NCBI GenBank assembly: GCA_903919975.1
Contig: CAIXKE010000109.1
Coordinates: 23,582-87,581 of the forward strand
DNA from: Akkermansiaceae bacterium
Lineage (GTDB): Bacteria; Verrucomicrobiota; Verrucomicrobiia; Verrucomicrobiales; Akkermansiaceae
Direction: 5' to 3'
Length of the DNA stretch: 64,000 bases
Below, piece by piece: positions 17,660-26,724 of this stretch. Each line of letters begins with the position of its first letter. Position 1 is the stretch's first letter. The position numbers were made by a program, and so were the translations under genes. Below the pieces are notes generated by a model. The model was not told the DNA's origin, searched no databases, and saw only the letters and a list, made by a program, of their open reading frames with translations.

Positions 17660-17681
17660 GCGCGACCCGGAGTGGAGATGC

Positions 17682-18055
17682 ATGATCGCGTTGGCTTGCC
17701 TCACGTTGGCGGCGGTGTGTTTGCTGGGCAGGCTCAGGAAGCATGCCATTCCGCTGGAGAATTTCAGCAAGACGATCCTTGCGTCACTCTCTAACCACGT
17801 GGCGATCTTGGATCGGAACGGGATGATCATTGCTGTGAACAAAGTTTGGGAGAACTTCGCCCGGGCGAATGGTGGCACTTCTTCGGCGGTCGGTCTGGGC
17901 TGCAGTTATCTCGATGTATGTCGGGGTGGTGCCGATGCGGGGGAATCGACGGTATAGCGGGCTTTTGATGGTGTCCGGTCCGTATTGGAGGGATCGAGCG
18001 ATTTTTTGAGATGAATTACCCGTGTCACTCCCCGGAGGAATCCCGGTAGTTACTG
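17682..18055 (+). pseudogene. PAS-domain sensor fragment
   Basis: The frame from 17682 encodes a hydrophobic start (MIALACLTLAAVCLLG) and a PAS-like stretch (HVAILDRNGMIIAVNKVWEN then FARANGGTS and YLDVCRGGADAG). It stops at a TAG (17955-17957), but PAS-like sequence continues beyond it: RAFDGVRSVLEGSSDF in the same frame, then FFEMNYPCHSPEES after a frameshift. No kinase domain follows. I read this as the N-terminal remnant of a sensor histidine kinase with an internal deletion. Confidence 0.65.
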
Positions 18056-18525
18056 ACGCGGTTGATGAGTTCGGCAGGTTGTGCATGCGAATCCTTCGTA
18101 TCCGCCGAGACTTTCCTGCAGCGCGATCGCCATGCCGGCCCGGCCCGGCCCGGCCCGGCTTGTCTGGTGCTGGACCCTGTAAATGCCGCAAGTGATCGGT
18201 ATCGAGTTACAGGACAGTTTGGAAAGGCTCGGCTACCAACTCCCCGTCATCTTTCTGACCGGCCACGGCACGATCCCTCAAACCGTGCGGGCGCTGAAGC
18301 AAAGGGCCCTGAATTTTTTCAGCAAGCCGGTGGATGATGGTGTGTTGTTCGAGTCCATTGAGGAAGCTCTGGCTTGCAGTGAGCGGTGGTTGTTGCCGCT
18401 CAGGAAAAGGCGGTCATTCTCGTTCGCGTGAAATTACTCACGGCCCGGGAATTGGGAGTGATGTAGCTTGTCATCTCCGGTGTCCTCAATAAGCAGATCG
18501 CCGCTTCGGGATCTCGTTGCGAACC
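18056..18525 (+). pseudogene. FixJ/NarL-type response regulator remnant
   Basis: Pieces of a receiver domain occur in two frames: SSAGCACESFVSAETFLQRD then ACLVLD, and after a frameshift near 18177, GIELQDSLERLGYQLPVIFL, TGHGTIPQTVRALKQRA and FFSKPVDDG. A further frameshift reveals LuxR-type helix-turn-helix remains (LTARELGVM, stop, LVISGVLNKQIAAS) at about 18431-18515. A five-base GC repeat (CGGCC) run at 18136-18165 lies at one lesion. The gene is clearly dead and is truncated by an IS relic. It probably formed a pair with the PAS sensor. Confidence 0.7.
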
Positions 18526-18998
18526 AAAGAGGAGCGCATCCGCGCCAAGGGCCGCCGTTTCCTGCTGTTGAAACGCTCCACTAAGGTTCGCGGTACGACA
18601 CTAGGGCCAAACTCAACGCGGTGCTTGCCGCGTTGGGGGCCTCGTCGCGCGCCTGGGAACTCAAGGAAGGCTTTTGGCGCTTTTGGCTCTACCGCAGCCC
18701 GACCTGGGCTGCGGCCTATCTGAAGGCATGGACCACCGTCGCCATACGATCGCGCCTCGAACCGATGAAGAAGGTCGCCCGCATGCTGCGTGCTCACGAG
18801 GAACTTTTGCTCAACCACTTCCACGCCAAACGCCAATACCACAGTGGCGTGGTCGAGGGCTTGAACAACAAAGCCCGAGTTTCGCTTGCGCATGGTTATG
18901 GGCATCGCTCTTCAGAGATACTTAAACTCGTTCTTTATCATTCACTTGGAAAGCTTCCGAAACCTCATTCTCCACACAAATTCTGCTGACGAGGCAAA
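18526..18998 (+). mobile_element. ISL3-family transposase relic, copy 1
   Basis: Only the C-terminal part of a transposase remains. Frame changes occur near 18590. The longest frame (18621-18989) contains AWELKEGFWRFWLYRSP, the ISL3 helix-rich segment, then SGVVEGLNNKARV with the final catalytic Glu, and ends SLGKLPKPHSPHKFC. The right end (GACGAGGC followed by an A-run) is shared with copy 2 at 37318-37610 on the other strand. Its left boundary coincides with the break in the response-regulator remnant. Confidence 0.75.
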
Positions 18999-19135
18999 AA
19001 ACATTTCCCAAAGAAAAAACTTGAATGACTACATGCCTGCGGCTTTGCGGTAAATCTTGTGTGTTTTGATGCGTCGGCACTGAGGTCCGGGCTTGCATGA
19101 ACCCGGAAGCGGGCTAAAAACACCGGATCCGTATT

Positions 19136-20479
19136 GTGAAAAGCTATTTCCTCCGCCGTCTGCTGTTGATCCCGCCCACTTTGGTGGGAATCACGCTGTT
19201 GGTGTTCACGATCACCCGCTTCGTGCCCGGCGGCCCGCTCGACCGGATGCTGCAAGAGGCCACCCGCGGAGCCGATGAAAGCGGAAAACGCGGATCGTCC
19301 AGCCAAGCCCAGGGCGGACTGAGCGAGGAACAACTCGAAGAACTCGAAGAACAATTCGGCCTCAATAAAAATGTCCTCGTCGCTTATTGCCAATGGCTCG
19401 GCATCGCTCCCCGCGAGGTCCGGATTTCCAAGGGCGAATACGGTGACCAGGGTGATGAGAAGATCGGCACGTCGATCGATTCCGAGACCACCGCGGAAGT
19501 CGTCCTGCGCGGCGATGGCCGGGCAGTGCTGGTCAAACGATCCGGCGAGCAAATCGAATCCGCTGTTTTTGAAAAAACCGGAAAACCGGTGGCCGAAGAA
19601 GGCTGGAAAGTCCGCTACGAAACCAAGCTGGACCGCCAGGATCGCTTCAAGCGGCGGAACACCGGCGGCGGAGAAGCCCCGAATTACGCACCGCGCGCGG
19701 TGATCTATCAAACCCGCGTTTCCGGCTTGCTGCAAGGCGACCTCGGCCGCTCCACGGTTTACAACGATCCCGTTCACGAAATGATTTTCGCGCGCATGCC
19801 GGTCGCCGTTTACTTCGGCCTGCTCACGGCCTTCATCACCTATGCCGTCTGTCTGCCGCTCGGCGTGTTGAAGGCACTCAAACACCGGACCTTCATCGAC
19901 TCCGCCAGCTCGGTGCTGATTTTCCTCGGCTATTCGATCCCAGGTTTCGCACTCGGCGCGATCTTGCTGGTCCACTTCGGCGCGCGCATGAACCTGTTCC
20001 CGCTCTTTGGCCTCATCAGCGCGGATTTCGACCAGCTCGGCACGTTCGAGAAAGTCAAAGACCTCGCACACCACACGGTGCTGCCACTTATTTGTTACAT
20101 CATCGGCTCGTTCGCAGGGCTCACCATGATGACCAAGAACAACTTGATGGACAACCTCGCCGCCGACTACGTGCGCACCGCAATGGCCAAAGGAGCGAGT
20201 TTCCGCAATGCGGTCTTCGGCCATGCTTTCAGAAACTCGATGATCCCCGTGGCCACCAGCCTCGGCGACCTGGTCACCGTTTTCATCGGCGGATCGATGC
20301 TTGTTGAGACCGTGTTCGACATCCAGGGCTTCGGCCTCTTGCAATACCAATCGGTCATCGCGCGCGACGTGCCGGTTATCATGGGCACTCTGACCATCGC
20401 CGCGTTTCTCATGCTCATCGGCCACGTGATATCCGACTTCATCGTGGCGTTGGTGGACCCCCGCATCAAATTCGAATAA
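19136..20479 (+). CDS. yejB: Peptide ABC transporter permease, YejB-like
   Basis: A 447-residue inner-membrane permease starting at a GTG (19136). The first helix ends in FVPGGPLDRML, the PGGP signature of YejB rather than the PGDP of DppB/OppB. After it comes a periplasmic region of about 170 residues, much longer than usual, with an acidic coiled segment (SEEQLEELEEQFGLNKNV). The C-terminal permease core has the EAA-like AMAKGASFRNAVFGHAFRNS. It is the first of five transporter genes and ends two bases before yejE. The substrate is probably an oligopeptide. Confidence 0.88.
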   Translation: MKSYFLRRLLLIPPTLVGITLLVFTITRFVPGGPLDRMLQEATRGADESGKRGSSSQAQGGLSEEQLEELEEQFGLNKNVLVAYCQWLGIAPREVRISKGEYGDQGDEKIGTSIDSETTAEVVLRGDGRAVLVKRSGEQIESAVFEKTGKPVAEEGWKVRYETKLDRQDRFKRRNTGGGEAPNYAPRAVIYQTRVSGLLQGDLGRSTVYNDPVHEMIFARMPVAVYFGLLTAFITYAVCLPLGVLKALKHRTFIDSASSVLIFLGYSIPGFALGAILLVHFGARMNLFPLFGLISADFDQLGTFEKVKDLAHHTVLPLICYIIGSFAGLTMMTKNNLMDNLAADYVRTAMAKGASFRNAVFGHAFRNSMIPVATSLGDLVTVFIGGSMLVETVFDIQGFGLLQYQSVIARDVPVIMGTLTIAAFLMLIGHVISDFIVALVDPRIKFE

Positions 20480-20481
20480 TC

Positions 20482-22056
20482 ATGCGATTAATCGGCATAT
20501 TCAGCATTTTGTTAGGTTCGCTCGCCGCAGCGGGCGAGATGATGCACATCGCCTTCCCCACCGCCCGCTGGTTTTTCGAAACGAGTCGGCAAGTGCCGTG
20601 GCTGCACATGAAACTGGGGGCGGGCCCGGATTTCCCGTGGTTTGGCTGGCTCTGCGCGGCGATTCTAATGGTGTCTGGAACCACGATGCTGGTGCGCTCA
20701 TTCACCCGCGGTCCGGCCAATCCGATCACCGCGCGCCGCATCAAGCGCTTCCGCGAAATCAAACGCGGCTATTATTCGCTCATCATCCTCATCACCCTCG
20801 GAGGCCTCGCCTCACTCGACCAACTGGTCGTCGGAAAACAGGCGCTCGCCGTTAAATACGAAGGCCGCTGGGTATTCCCCGCCTTTCAACCCGTTGCCCT
20901 GAAAAACAAGGATTTCGGCATCACCGGAGAATCTCCCGACGCCCCGGTCAGCTACCGCAAAATCAAGAAAATCTTCCAGGCAAACAACCTCGGCCGCGTG
21001 ATCATGCCGCTGGTTCCCTACGACCCTACCGGTGATACCCTGCCGCCGCGGTCGCGCCAACTGCTCGAACGCGAAGGCATCTATCACGAATCCGGCAGCA
21101 GCAAACCCTACTTCGGACTGGCCGCCCGATACTTCGATGTCGACGAGGCGAAAATCCATCTCCGCTACACGCTGCGCAACGGCATATTCTCCGGACCCGT
21201 GGATGGCTGGAACACCGAGGGCACCCCGATTTACAACGCGGAATACTTCGAAGGGAAATTGCTCAGTGAACGATTCAACGGCGTGGGCGACAAGGAGTCT
21301 TTCCTCGCGCTCGCCACCAGCGACCTCCGCGCCGTGAAATACCACCCGGCATCGCCCATCCCCGAGGAAGGAAACTGGCTCGGCACCACCTCGCAGGGAT
21401 ACGACGTGCTCGCCTATCTATACGGTGGCTTGCAGGTGAATTTCAAAGCGGCGATCATCTATCTGCCCATCGTCTATCTGATTGGCATCACCATCGGCAT
21501 GATGATGGGCTACTTCGGCGGATGGTTCGATCTCATGATGCAACGCTTCATCGAGATTTTCTCGAATATGCCATTCCTCTTCGTCGTCATCATTTTTTCC
21601 AGCATGGTGCCGGATCAATTCAAAGGACTCCCGATCATCCTCACAATCCTCGTGGCCTTCGGCTGGATGGGCATGACTTTCCTGATGCGCACCGCCGCCT
21701 ACCGCGACAAGGAGCGCGATTACATCGCCGCAGCACGCGTGCTCGGCGCCGGCACACCTCGCATCCTATTCCGCCACCTGCTGCCCAACACGGTCGCCAT
21801 CATCGTGACGCTGGTGCCATTCACCATGTCCGGCCTAGTGTTCTCACTCACCTCTCTCGATTACCTCGGCTTCGGCCTGCCTCCCGAATACGCGACTTGG
21901 GGTCGTCTGCTCAATGATGGCCTCTCCAACTTATCCGCTCCTTGGCTTGTCACCTCCACCTTCGTTGTGCTCGTCGGCTTGCTAGTGACTATCACCTTCG
22001 TCGGCGAGGCCATCCGCGAGGCTTTCGATCCGAAAAAATTCACCTATTACCGATGA
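20482..22056 (+). CDS. yejE: Peptide ABC transporter permease, YejE-like, enlarged
   Basis: A 524-residue permease against about 340 for E. coli YejE. Similarity is clear from IKRFREIKRGYYSLI onward: ALAVKYEGRWVFPAF, NWLGTTSQGYDVLAYLYGG, and the C-terminal core GAGTPRILFRHLLPNT, LTSLDYLGFGLPPEYATWG, GEAIREAFDPKKF. Extra sequence lies at the N-terminus (about 85 residues with two hydrophobic segments) and in the large periplasmic loop between helix 1 of the core and NWLGT. The stop overlaps the start of the binding protein gene (ATGA). Confidence 0.88.
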   Translation: MRLIGIFSILLGSLAAAGEMMHIAFPTARWFFETSRQVPWLHMKLGAGPDFPWFGWLCAAILMVSGTTMLVRSFTRGPANPITARRIKRFREIKRGYYSLIILITLGGLASLDQLVVGKQALAVKYEGRWVFPAFQPVALKNKDFGITGESPDAPVSYRKIKKIFQANNLGRVIMPLVPYDPTGDTLPPRSRQLLEREGIYHESGSSKPYFGLAARYFDVDEAKIHLRYTLRNGIFSGPVDGWNTEGTPIYNAEYFEGKLLSERFNGVGDKESFLALATSDLRAVKYHPASPIPEEGNWLGTTSQGYDVLAYLYGGLQVNFKAAIIYLPIVYLIGITIGMMMGYFGGWFDLMMQRFIEIFSNMPFLFVVIIFSSMVPDQFKGLPIILTILVAFGWMGMTFLMRTAAYRDKERDYIAAARVLGAGTPRILFRHLLPNTVAIIVTLVPFTMSGLVFSLTSLDYLGFGLPPEYATWGRLLNDGLSNLSAPWLVTSTFVVLVGLLVTITFVGEAIREAFDPKKFTYYR

Positions 22057-24203
22057 CCCGCCGCTTCATCATCCGCTTGGCTATCCTGCTTTCCGGCACC
22101 ATCGTGCTGCTGGGAACCAGTTGCCGCCGTGACACCACTGAAGTTTCCCGCTCGCTTGGCTTCGAGGACTTCATGCCGGTTTACAACCGCCACATCGAAG
22201 GCTGGTTGAAGAACCAACAGGAAACCACCAACAAGGAAGTGGCGCGTATCGAAGCCGAACTCACCCAGGCGGATGACAAGGCAAAAACCGCACTGCAAAA
22301 TCAATTGCAGATGCTCCAACACGATCAGGAGAAATGGAATTTCCGCCTCTCCATCGGCGACTTCCTGAAAATTGGAAAACCCTCGGAAATCCCCGCAACC
22401 CTCGTTTGGGAAAATGGCATGGACCAACCGGAAATCGGTGACCCCGCCGCCAAAAAAGGCGGCGTTTTCCGCAAGTATATCCCGACATTCCCCCCGACCA
22501 TTCGGCCCTTCGGCGATAATTCCAACAACTCGTTTCGCGGCGATCTCTACGATTATATCGATATCCCCCTCGTAACGCTCCATCCGGAAAGCATGAAAAT
22601 CATTCCCGGCCTCGCCAAGGAATGGGCGGTCGCCGAAGACGGACGCACGATCTATTTTAAAATCGACCCCGCAGCCCGCTACTCCGATGGCAAACCCGTC
22701 ACCGCCCGCGATTTCCTAGTCGGCGCCTATCTCAGAATCTCGGACTACATCGTCAATCCATACTCCAAACAATACTATCGGGAAAACGTCGCCCAAATCG
22801 CCATGTATGACGATCATACGGTCTCGGTGTCCCTTCCCGAAGCCAAGATCTATGCGCCGGTCATTGCGGGGGCCATGCAGCCATCGCCCTCGCATTTCTA
22901 CTCGGAATACGGATCCGATTACAACGAACGCTACCAATGGAGTTTCCCCCCGACCACCGGTGCCTATGAAGTTCTACCCAAAGACATCATCAAGGGAGCC
23001 TCCATCACTCAGACGCGCATCAAAAACTGGTGGGCGAAGGACCGGAAATACTACCGCTATCGTTTCAATCCGGACAAAATCGTCCACACCGTCGTGCGCG
23101 ACGATTCGAAGGCCTTCGAATTGTTCCGCGCCGGAGAACTCGACACCTTTTTCTTAACAAGACCTGAGCGTTGGTATGAAAAATCCGAGATCGAACCGGT
23201 TTACAAGGGATACATCGAGCGAGTCACGTTCTACAACCGTTTCCCGAAAGTCCCGCTCGGCCTCTATTTGAATGTCAGCAAACCACTACTCGACCAGCGG
23301 GACATCCGCATTGGAATCCACCACGCCATGAACTGGCAGAAGGTGATCGATGTGATGTATCGCGGCGATTACCAACGACTCAACGCATTCAATGAAGGCT
23401 ACACCCTCTTCAGCGATCCATCGATCAAGGCTCGCCCATTCTCCATCGACCTCGCCCGCGAGTCCTTCCGTGCCGCCGGTTTCACGACCGAAGACAGGGA
23501 TGGAATCCTAATGAAAGTGGATGGCACCCGACTTTCGCTCGCCGTGACCTATCCAAGCATGCCCATCTATGAACGAATTTTCGCCATCCTCCGCGAAGAT
23601 GCGAAAAAGTGTGGCTTCGAACTCCGCCTCGACGGTTTGGAAGCCACTGTCTCATATAAGAAGGAAATGCAGAAACAACATGAGATCGGCTTCGGTAGCT
23701 GGCTCATCCAGCCGCCAGTTCCGGATTTCCACCAGTTCCTGCATTCCATGAACGCTTACGACGAAAAGGGCCGCCCCAAGCCGCAAACCAATAACACCTT
23801 CGTCTGGGCCCGCGCCGATACCGACGCGCTCTCCGATCAAGTCCGCACCGGCCGCACCGCCGAGGAACTCAAAGACGCGGCATGGAAACTTCAAAACATC
23901 ATCCACGATGAAGCGATTTTCGTGCCCGGCTTCTCGGTGGATTTCGTGCGCCTCGGGTCATGGCGCTGGGTCCGCTGGCCCGATTGCGAAACCACACGCT
24001 TCAGCCCACCCGTCGTCTATGACCCGCATGAGGTTTTCGTGTTCTGGGTGGATCAGGAAATTCAGGCGGAAACCCAAGCCGCCCGGCGCACTGGTAAAGC
24101 TTTCCCTGAATCCACGAAAACTGTAGATGCCTACCGCATCACGGCTAAACCCAAACCAGAATCCGACGCGTCCGCTCCCGCTGATCATCTCGAAACACCA
24201 TGA
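22053..24203 (+). CDS. yejA: Extracellular peptide-binding protein, YejA/SBP_bac_5 family
   Basis: A 716-residue protein starting at the ATG at 22053, four bases inside yejE. The leader ([20 protein letters not shown]) ends GTSC, a weak lipobox suggesting lipidation at Cys. Residues about 45-105 are a charged coiled coil ([19 protein letters not shown]) absent from ordinary YejA. The SBP_bac_5 fold follows, with [30 protein letters not shown] and a long C-terminal lobe. It should bind oligopeptides and deliver them to YejBE. It overlaps the following ATPase gene by four bases. Confidence 0.88.
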   Translation: MTRRFIIRLAILLSGTIVLLGTSCRRDTTEVSRSLGFEDFMPVYNRHIEGWLKNQQETTNKEVARIEAELTQADDKAKTALQNQLQMLQHDQEKWNFRLSIGDFLKIGKPSEIPATLVWENGMDQPEIGDPAAKKGGVFRKYIPTFPPTIRPFGDNSNNSFRGDLYDYIDIPLVTLHPESMKIIPGLAKEWAVAEDGRTIYFKIDPAARYSDGKPVTARDFLVGAYLRISDYIVNPYSKQYYRENVAQIAMYDDHTVSVSLPEAKIYAPVIAGAMQPSPSHFYSEYGSDYNERYQWSFPPTTGAYEVLPKDIIKGASITQTRIKNWWAKDRKYYRYRFNPDKIVHTVVRDDSKAFELFRAGELDTFFLTRPERWYEKSEIEPVYKGYIERVTFYNRFPKVPLGLYLNVSKPLLDQRDIRIGIHHAMNWQKVIDVMYRGDYQRLNAFNEGYTLFSDPSIKARPFSIDLARESFRAAGFTTEDRDGILMKVDGTRLSLAVTYPSMPIYERIFAILREDAKKCGFELRLDGLEATVSYKKEMQKQHEIGFGSWLIQPPVPDFHQFLHSMNAYDEKGRPKPQTNNTFVWARADTDALSDQVRTGRTAEELKDAAWKLQNIIHDEAIFVPGFSVDFVRLGSWRWVRWPDCETTRFSPPVVYDPHEVFVFWVDQEIQAETQAARRTGKAFPESTKTVDAYRITAKPKPESDASAPADHLETP

Positions 24204-25195
24204 ACGGCGACAGCGACAACATCCTCGAAGTCGATAAACTCATCACTTCATTCGAGACCGACCGCGGCTTGCTGCGCGCCGTCGATCAAGTTTCGTTTTC
24301 CGTCCCAAAACGAAAAACCGTCGGCATCGTCGGCGAGTCCGGTTGTGGCAAAAGCGTCACCGCCATGTCGATCATCCGGCTGCTCCCGCAACCGACTGGC
24401 AAAATTCTAGGTGGCCACATCCATTTCAAAGGCCGCGACTTGCTCCGTGCCAGCGAGGCGGAAATCCGCAAAGTCCGCGGCGGCGAGATTGGCGTGATTT
24501 TCCAAGAACCCATGGCCGCCCTCAACCCGGTCCATCGCATCGGCCGCCAAGTATCCGAGGTCATCCGCCTGCATCAAAAAATCTCCAAAAAAGATGCTTG
24601 GGACGCCGCCACCGAGATGCTCGATCTCGTCCGCATCCCCGCGCCGGAGAAACGCATGATGGATTACCCACACCATCTATCAGGCGGAATGCGCCAGCGC
24701 ATCGTGATCGCCATCGCCCTCGCCTGCCGCCCGGATCTCGTCATCGCCGACGAACCCACCACCGCCCTCGACGTCACCGTCCAAGCGCAAATCCTCGACC
24801 TCATGGGCCGCCTCCAATCCGAAATGGGCATGTCCATCATCCTCATCACCCACGACCTCGGCGTCATCGCGGAAACCTGCGATGAAGTCGTCGTGATGTA
24901 TGCCGGACGGGTCGTCGAGCGCACCTCCGCCGAGGAACTCTTCGCCAATCCGCTCCACGCGTACACCAAAGGCTTGCTGCGCTCGATCCCCACCCTCGAA
25001 ACCCCATCCAAATCCATCCTCAACACCATCCCCGGCATGGTCGCATCACTCGCCGAGCACACCCACGGATGCCGCTTTTGCCAACGCATGGGCAGAAGTG
25101 ATCGCCGAAGCCGCGAGCGCCCGAAATTCGAAGAAGTCTCACCAAGCCACTGGGTGGAAACCTGCCCGGAATGCACGTCGAACATCGAACATTGA
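24200..25195 (+). CDS. Peptide ABC transporter ATPase, OppD/DppD type
   Basis: A 331-residue ATPase with Walker A GESGCGKS (about 50-57), Q-loop [11 protein letters not shown], signature LSGGMRQR, Walker [13 protein letters not shown] and the H-loop ITHDLG. The oligopeptide-transporter C-terminal region is present (HGCRFCQRM). In E. coli the two ATPase halves are fused as YejF. Here they are separate. The final residues CTSNIEH and the stop codon come from the left arm of an inverted-repeat element (25179 onward), so the native C-terminus has been replaced by element sequence. Confidence 0.92.
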   Translation: MNGDSDNILEVDKLITSFETDRGLLRAVDQVSFSVPKRKTVGIVGESGCGKSVTAMSIIRLLPQPTGKILGGHIHFKGRDLLRASEAEIRKVRGGEIGVIFQEPMAALNPVHRIGRQVSEVIRLHQKISKKDAWDAATEMLDLVRIPAPEKRMMDYPHHLSGGMRQRIVIAIALACRPDLVIADEPTTALDVTVQAQILDLMGRLQSEMGMSIILITHDLGVIAETCDEVVVMYAGRVVERTSAEELFANPLHAYTKGLLRSIPTLETPSKSILNTIPGMVASLAEHTHGCRFCQRMGRSDRRSRERPKFEEVSPSHWVETCPECTSNIEH

Positions 25196-25690
25196 ACGCT
25201 TAACATTCAACGTTGAAATGAAGAGAATGAAAAACGAAGAAACTACGGTTTATGATTTGGAGGAGCGTTTGTTGGACTATGGTGCAGCAATTATTAACTT
25301 AACGAGAAAGCTCAATGGAGATTTTGCCGAGCGCCATATCGGAGGCCAACTACTACGTTCCGGCACCGCGCCCGTTTCACATCACGGTGAGGCACAAGCC
25401 GCCGAATCGACAGCTGACTTTATCCACAAAATGCGACTCGCTCTCAAAGAACTTCGCGAATCAGATCGCTGGATGAAACTTATCCAACGCGCCAAAATGA
25501 TGCCAAAAGCAGCTGAAATACCACCCCTACTCGACGAAACAGACCAGCTCATCCGCATCTTCGTCACCAGCATCAGAACCGCCGAATCCCGCCGCAAATA
25601 ACTTTTCTTAATTCTCTTCTCTTTCTGCACTTCTCTATTTCTTCTCTTCACTTCAATGTTCAATGTTTGAAGTTCAACGTTCGATGTTCG
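25179..25690. mobile_element. Inverted-repeat element carrying a four-helix-bundle gene
   Basis: Bases 25179-25228 and 25690-25641 form an imperfect inverted repeat of about 50 bp. Both arms read CGAACATCGAAC and, further in, TGAA/TGAAGAGAA, with about half a dozen mismatches. Between them lies a four-helix-bundle gene of the S23/IVS type. The left arm provides the last codons and stop of the upstream ATPase gene. The right arm provides the start codon and first codons of the downstream one. Related 'AACATCGAACATTGAAC' repeats are familiar from PVC genomes. That recollection was not checked by a search. Confidence 0.75.
25218..25601 (+). CDS. Four-helix-bundle protein, S23/IVS-encoded family
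   Basis: A 127-residue protein from the ATG at 25218, or 124 residues from 25227. The pattern YDLEERLLDYGAAIINLTRK, HIGGQLLRSGTAPVSHHGEA, HKMRLALKELRESDRWMKL, LDETDQLIRIFVTSI is that of the family first found in intervening sequences of 23S rRNA genes. Related Avd proteins act as accessory factors of diversity-generating retroelements, but no reverse transcriptase is present here. It interrupts a transporter operon and is enclosed by inverted repeats. The function is unknown. Confidence 0.85.
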   Translation: MKRMKNEETTVYDLEERLLDYGAAIINLTRKLNGDFAERHIGGQLLRSGTAPVSHHGEAQAAESTADFIHKMRLALKELRESDRWMKLIQRAKMMPKAAEIPPLLDETDQLIRIFVTSIRTAESRRK

Positions 25691-26724
25691 CAACCCCACC
25701 ACTGCTATCAGTAAGCGATCTCCGCGTCCACTTCCCGGTGCGCGCCGGCTTGATGCTACGCCAGACGACTGCCGTGCGCGCGGTGGACGGAGTCTCGCTC
25801 GAGATCGCTCCCGGGGAAACCCTTGGCCTTGTCGGTGAATCCGGTTGCGGGAAGTCCACACTCGGCAAGGCCGTCGTCCGCCTCCTCAAGCCAACGTCCG
25901 GCTCGATTCATTTCGAGAGCAACGACATCTCTCATCTCAAACAGAGCGCACTCCGCCCGCTGCGTCGGAATTTTCAAATGATCTTCCAAGATCCCGCCGA
26001 ATCTCTCGATCCACGCATGAGCGTGCGCTCGATCATTGAGGAACCGCTCATCATCCACGGCCTTGGCACGCGCGCGGAACGCCATACTCAGGTGAATGAA
26101 TTATTAGACAGAGTCGGCCTGCCCACCGCCGCCTCCGAAAGATACTCATTCGAATTTTCCGGCGGTCAGCGCCAGCGAATCGGTATCGCCCGCGCGCTCG
26201 CCCTCAAGCCGAAACTCATCGTCTGTGACGAACCGGTCTCCGCCCTCGATGTCTCCATCCAATCTCAAATCCTCAACCTGCTCGTCGAACTCCAGAAGGA
26301 TTTTGGAATCTCCTATTTTTTTATCGCCCACGATCTATCAGTCGTGAAGCACATCAGCGACCGTGTCGCAGTGATGTATCTCGGGAAAATCGTCGAACTA
26401 GCCCCGGCGGAAACAATTTACCGCGATCCACGCCATGCCTATACCAAGGCGCTGCTCTCCGCCATCCCCTCGACCGATCCAAAAGCGCGCCGCAAAAAAA
26501 TTCTATTGGAGGGCGATGTCCCATCACCCATCGATCCACCTGCAGGCAGCGCTTTCGGCCACCGGATCAAGCACCCGCTCTATCCGGATACCATCGGCAT
26601 GCCTCTTGGACTAACAGAAATTGCCACTGGCCATTTCGTCGCCGCCGACCCCTGCTGCTTGACACCGGAAGATTGGGATAAGGTCAAACCGGGAAACATC
26701 GGCAAATCCCATGAAACTCCCTGA
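25663..26724 (+). CDS. Peptide ABC transporter ATPase, OppF/DppF type
   Basis: A 353-residue ATPase with Walker [10 protein letters not shown]-loop [14 protein letters not shown], signature FSGGQRQR, Walker [13 protein letters not shown] and [14 protein letters not shown]. The C-terminal oligopeptide region is altered: the usual Cys cluster is reduced to a final ADPCC. The first seven residues (MFEVQRS) derive from the right arm of the inverted-repeat element. A second ATG (MFATPP, 25684) is the likely ancestral start. It overlaps the next gene by 14 bases. Confidence 0.92.
   Translation: MFEVQRSMFATPPLLSVSDLRVHFPVRAGLMLRQTTAVRAVDGVSLEIAPGETLGLVGESGCGKSTLGKAVVRLLKPTSGSIHFESNDISHLKQSALRPLRRNFQMIFQDPAESLDPRMSVRSIIEEPLIIHGLGTRAERHTQVNELLDRVGLPTAASERYSFEFSGGQRQRIGIARALALKPKLIVCDEPVSALDVSIQSQILNLLVELQKDFGISYFFIAHDLSVVKHISDRVAVMYLGKIVELAPAETIYRDPRHAYTKALLSAIPSTDPKARRKKILLEGDVPSPIDPPAGSAFGHRIKHPLYPDTIGMPLGLTEIATGHFVAADPCCLTPEDWDKVKPGNIGKSHETP

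Noticed and set aside
18965..20425. Long minus-strand frame (486 codons) opposite yejB
   Set aside because: Its product is His/Gln/Glu/Ala-rich without domains, and it mirrors the codon pattern of the clearly real yejB on the other strand.
25218..25601. Accessory gene (Avd) of a diversity-generating retroelement
   Set aside because: No reverse transcriptase, template repeat or variable repeat was found nearby. The inverted-repeat setting fits an IVS-type element better.
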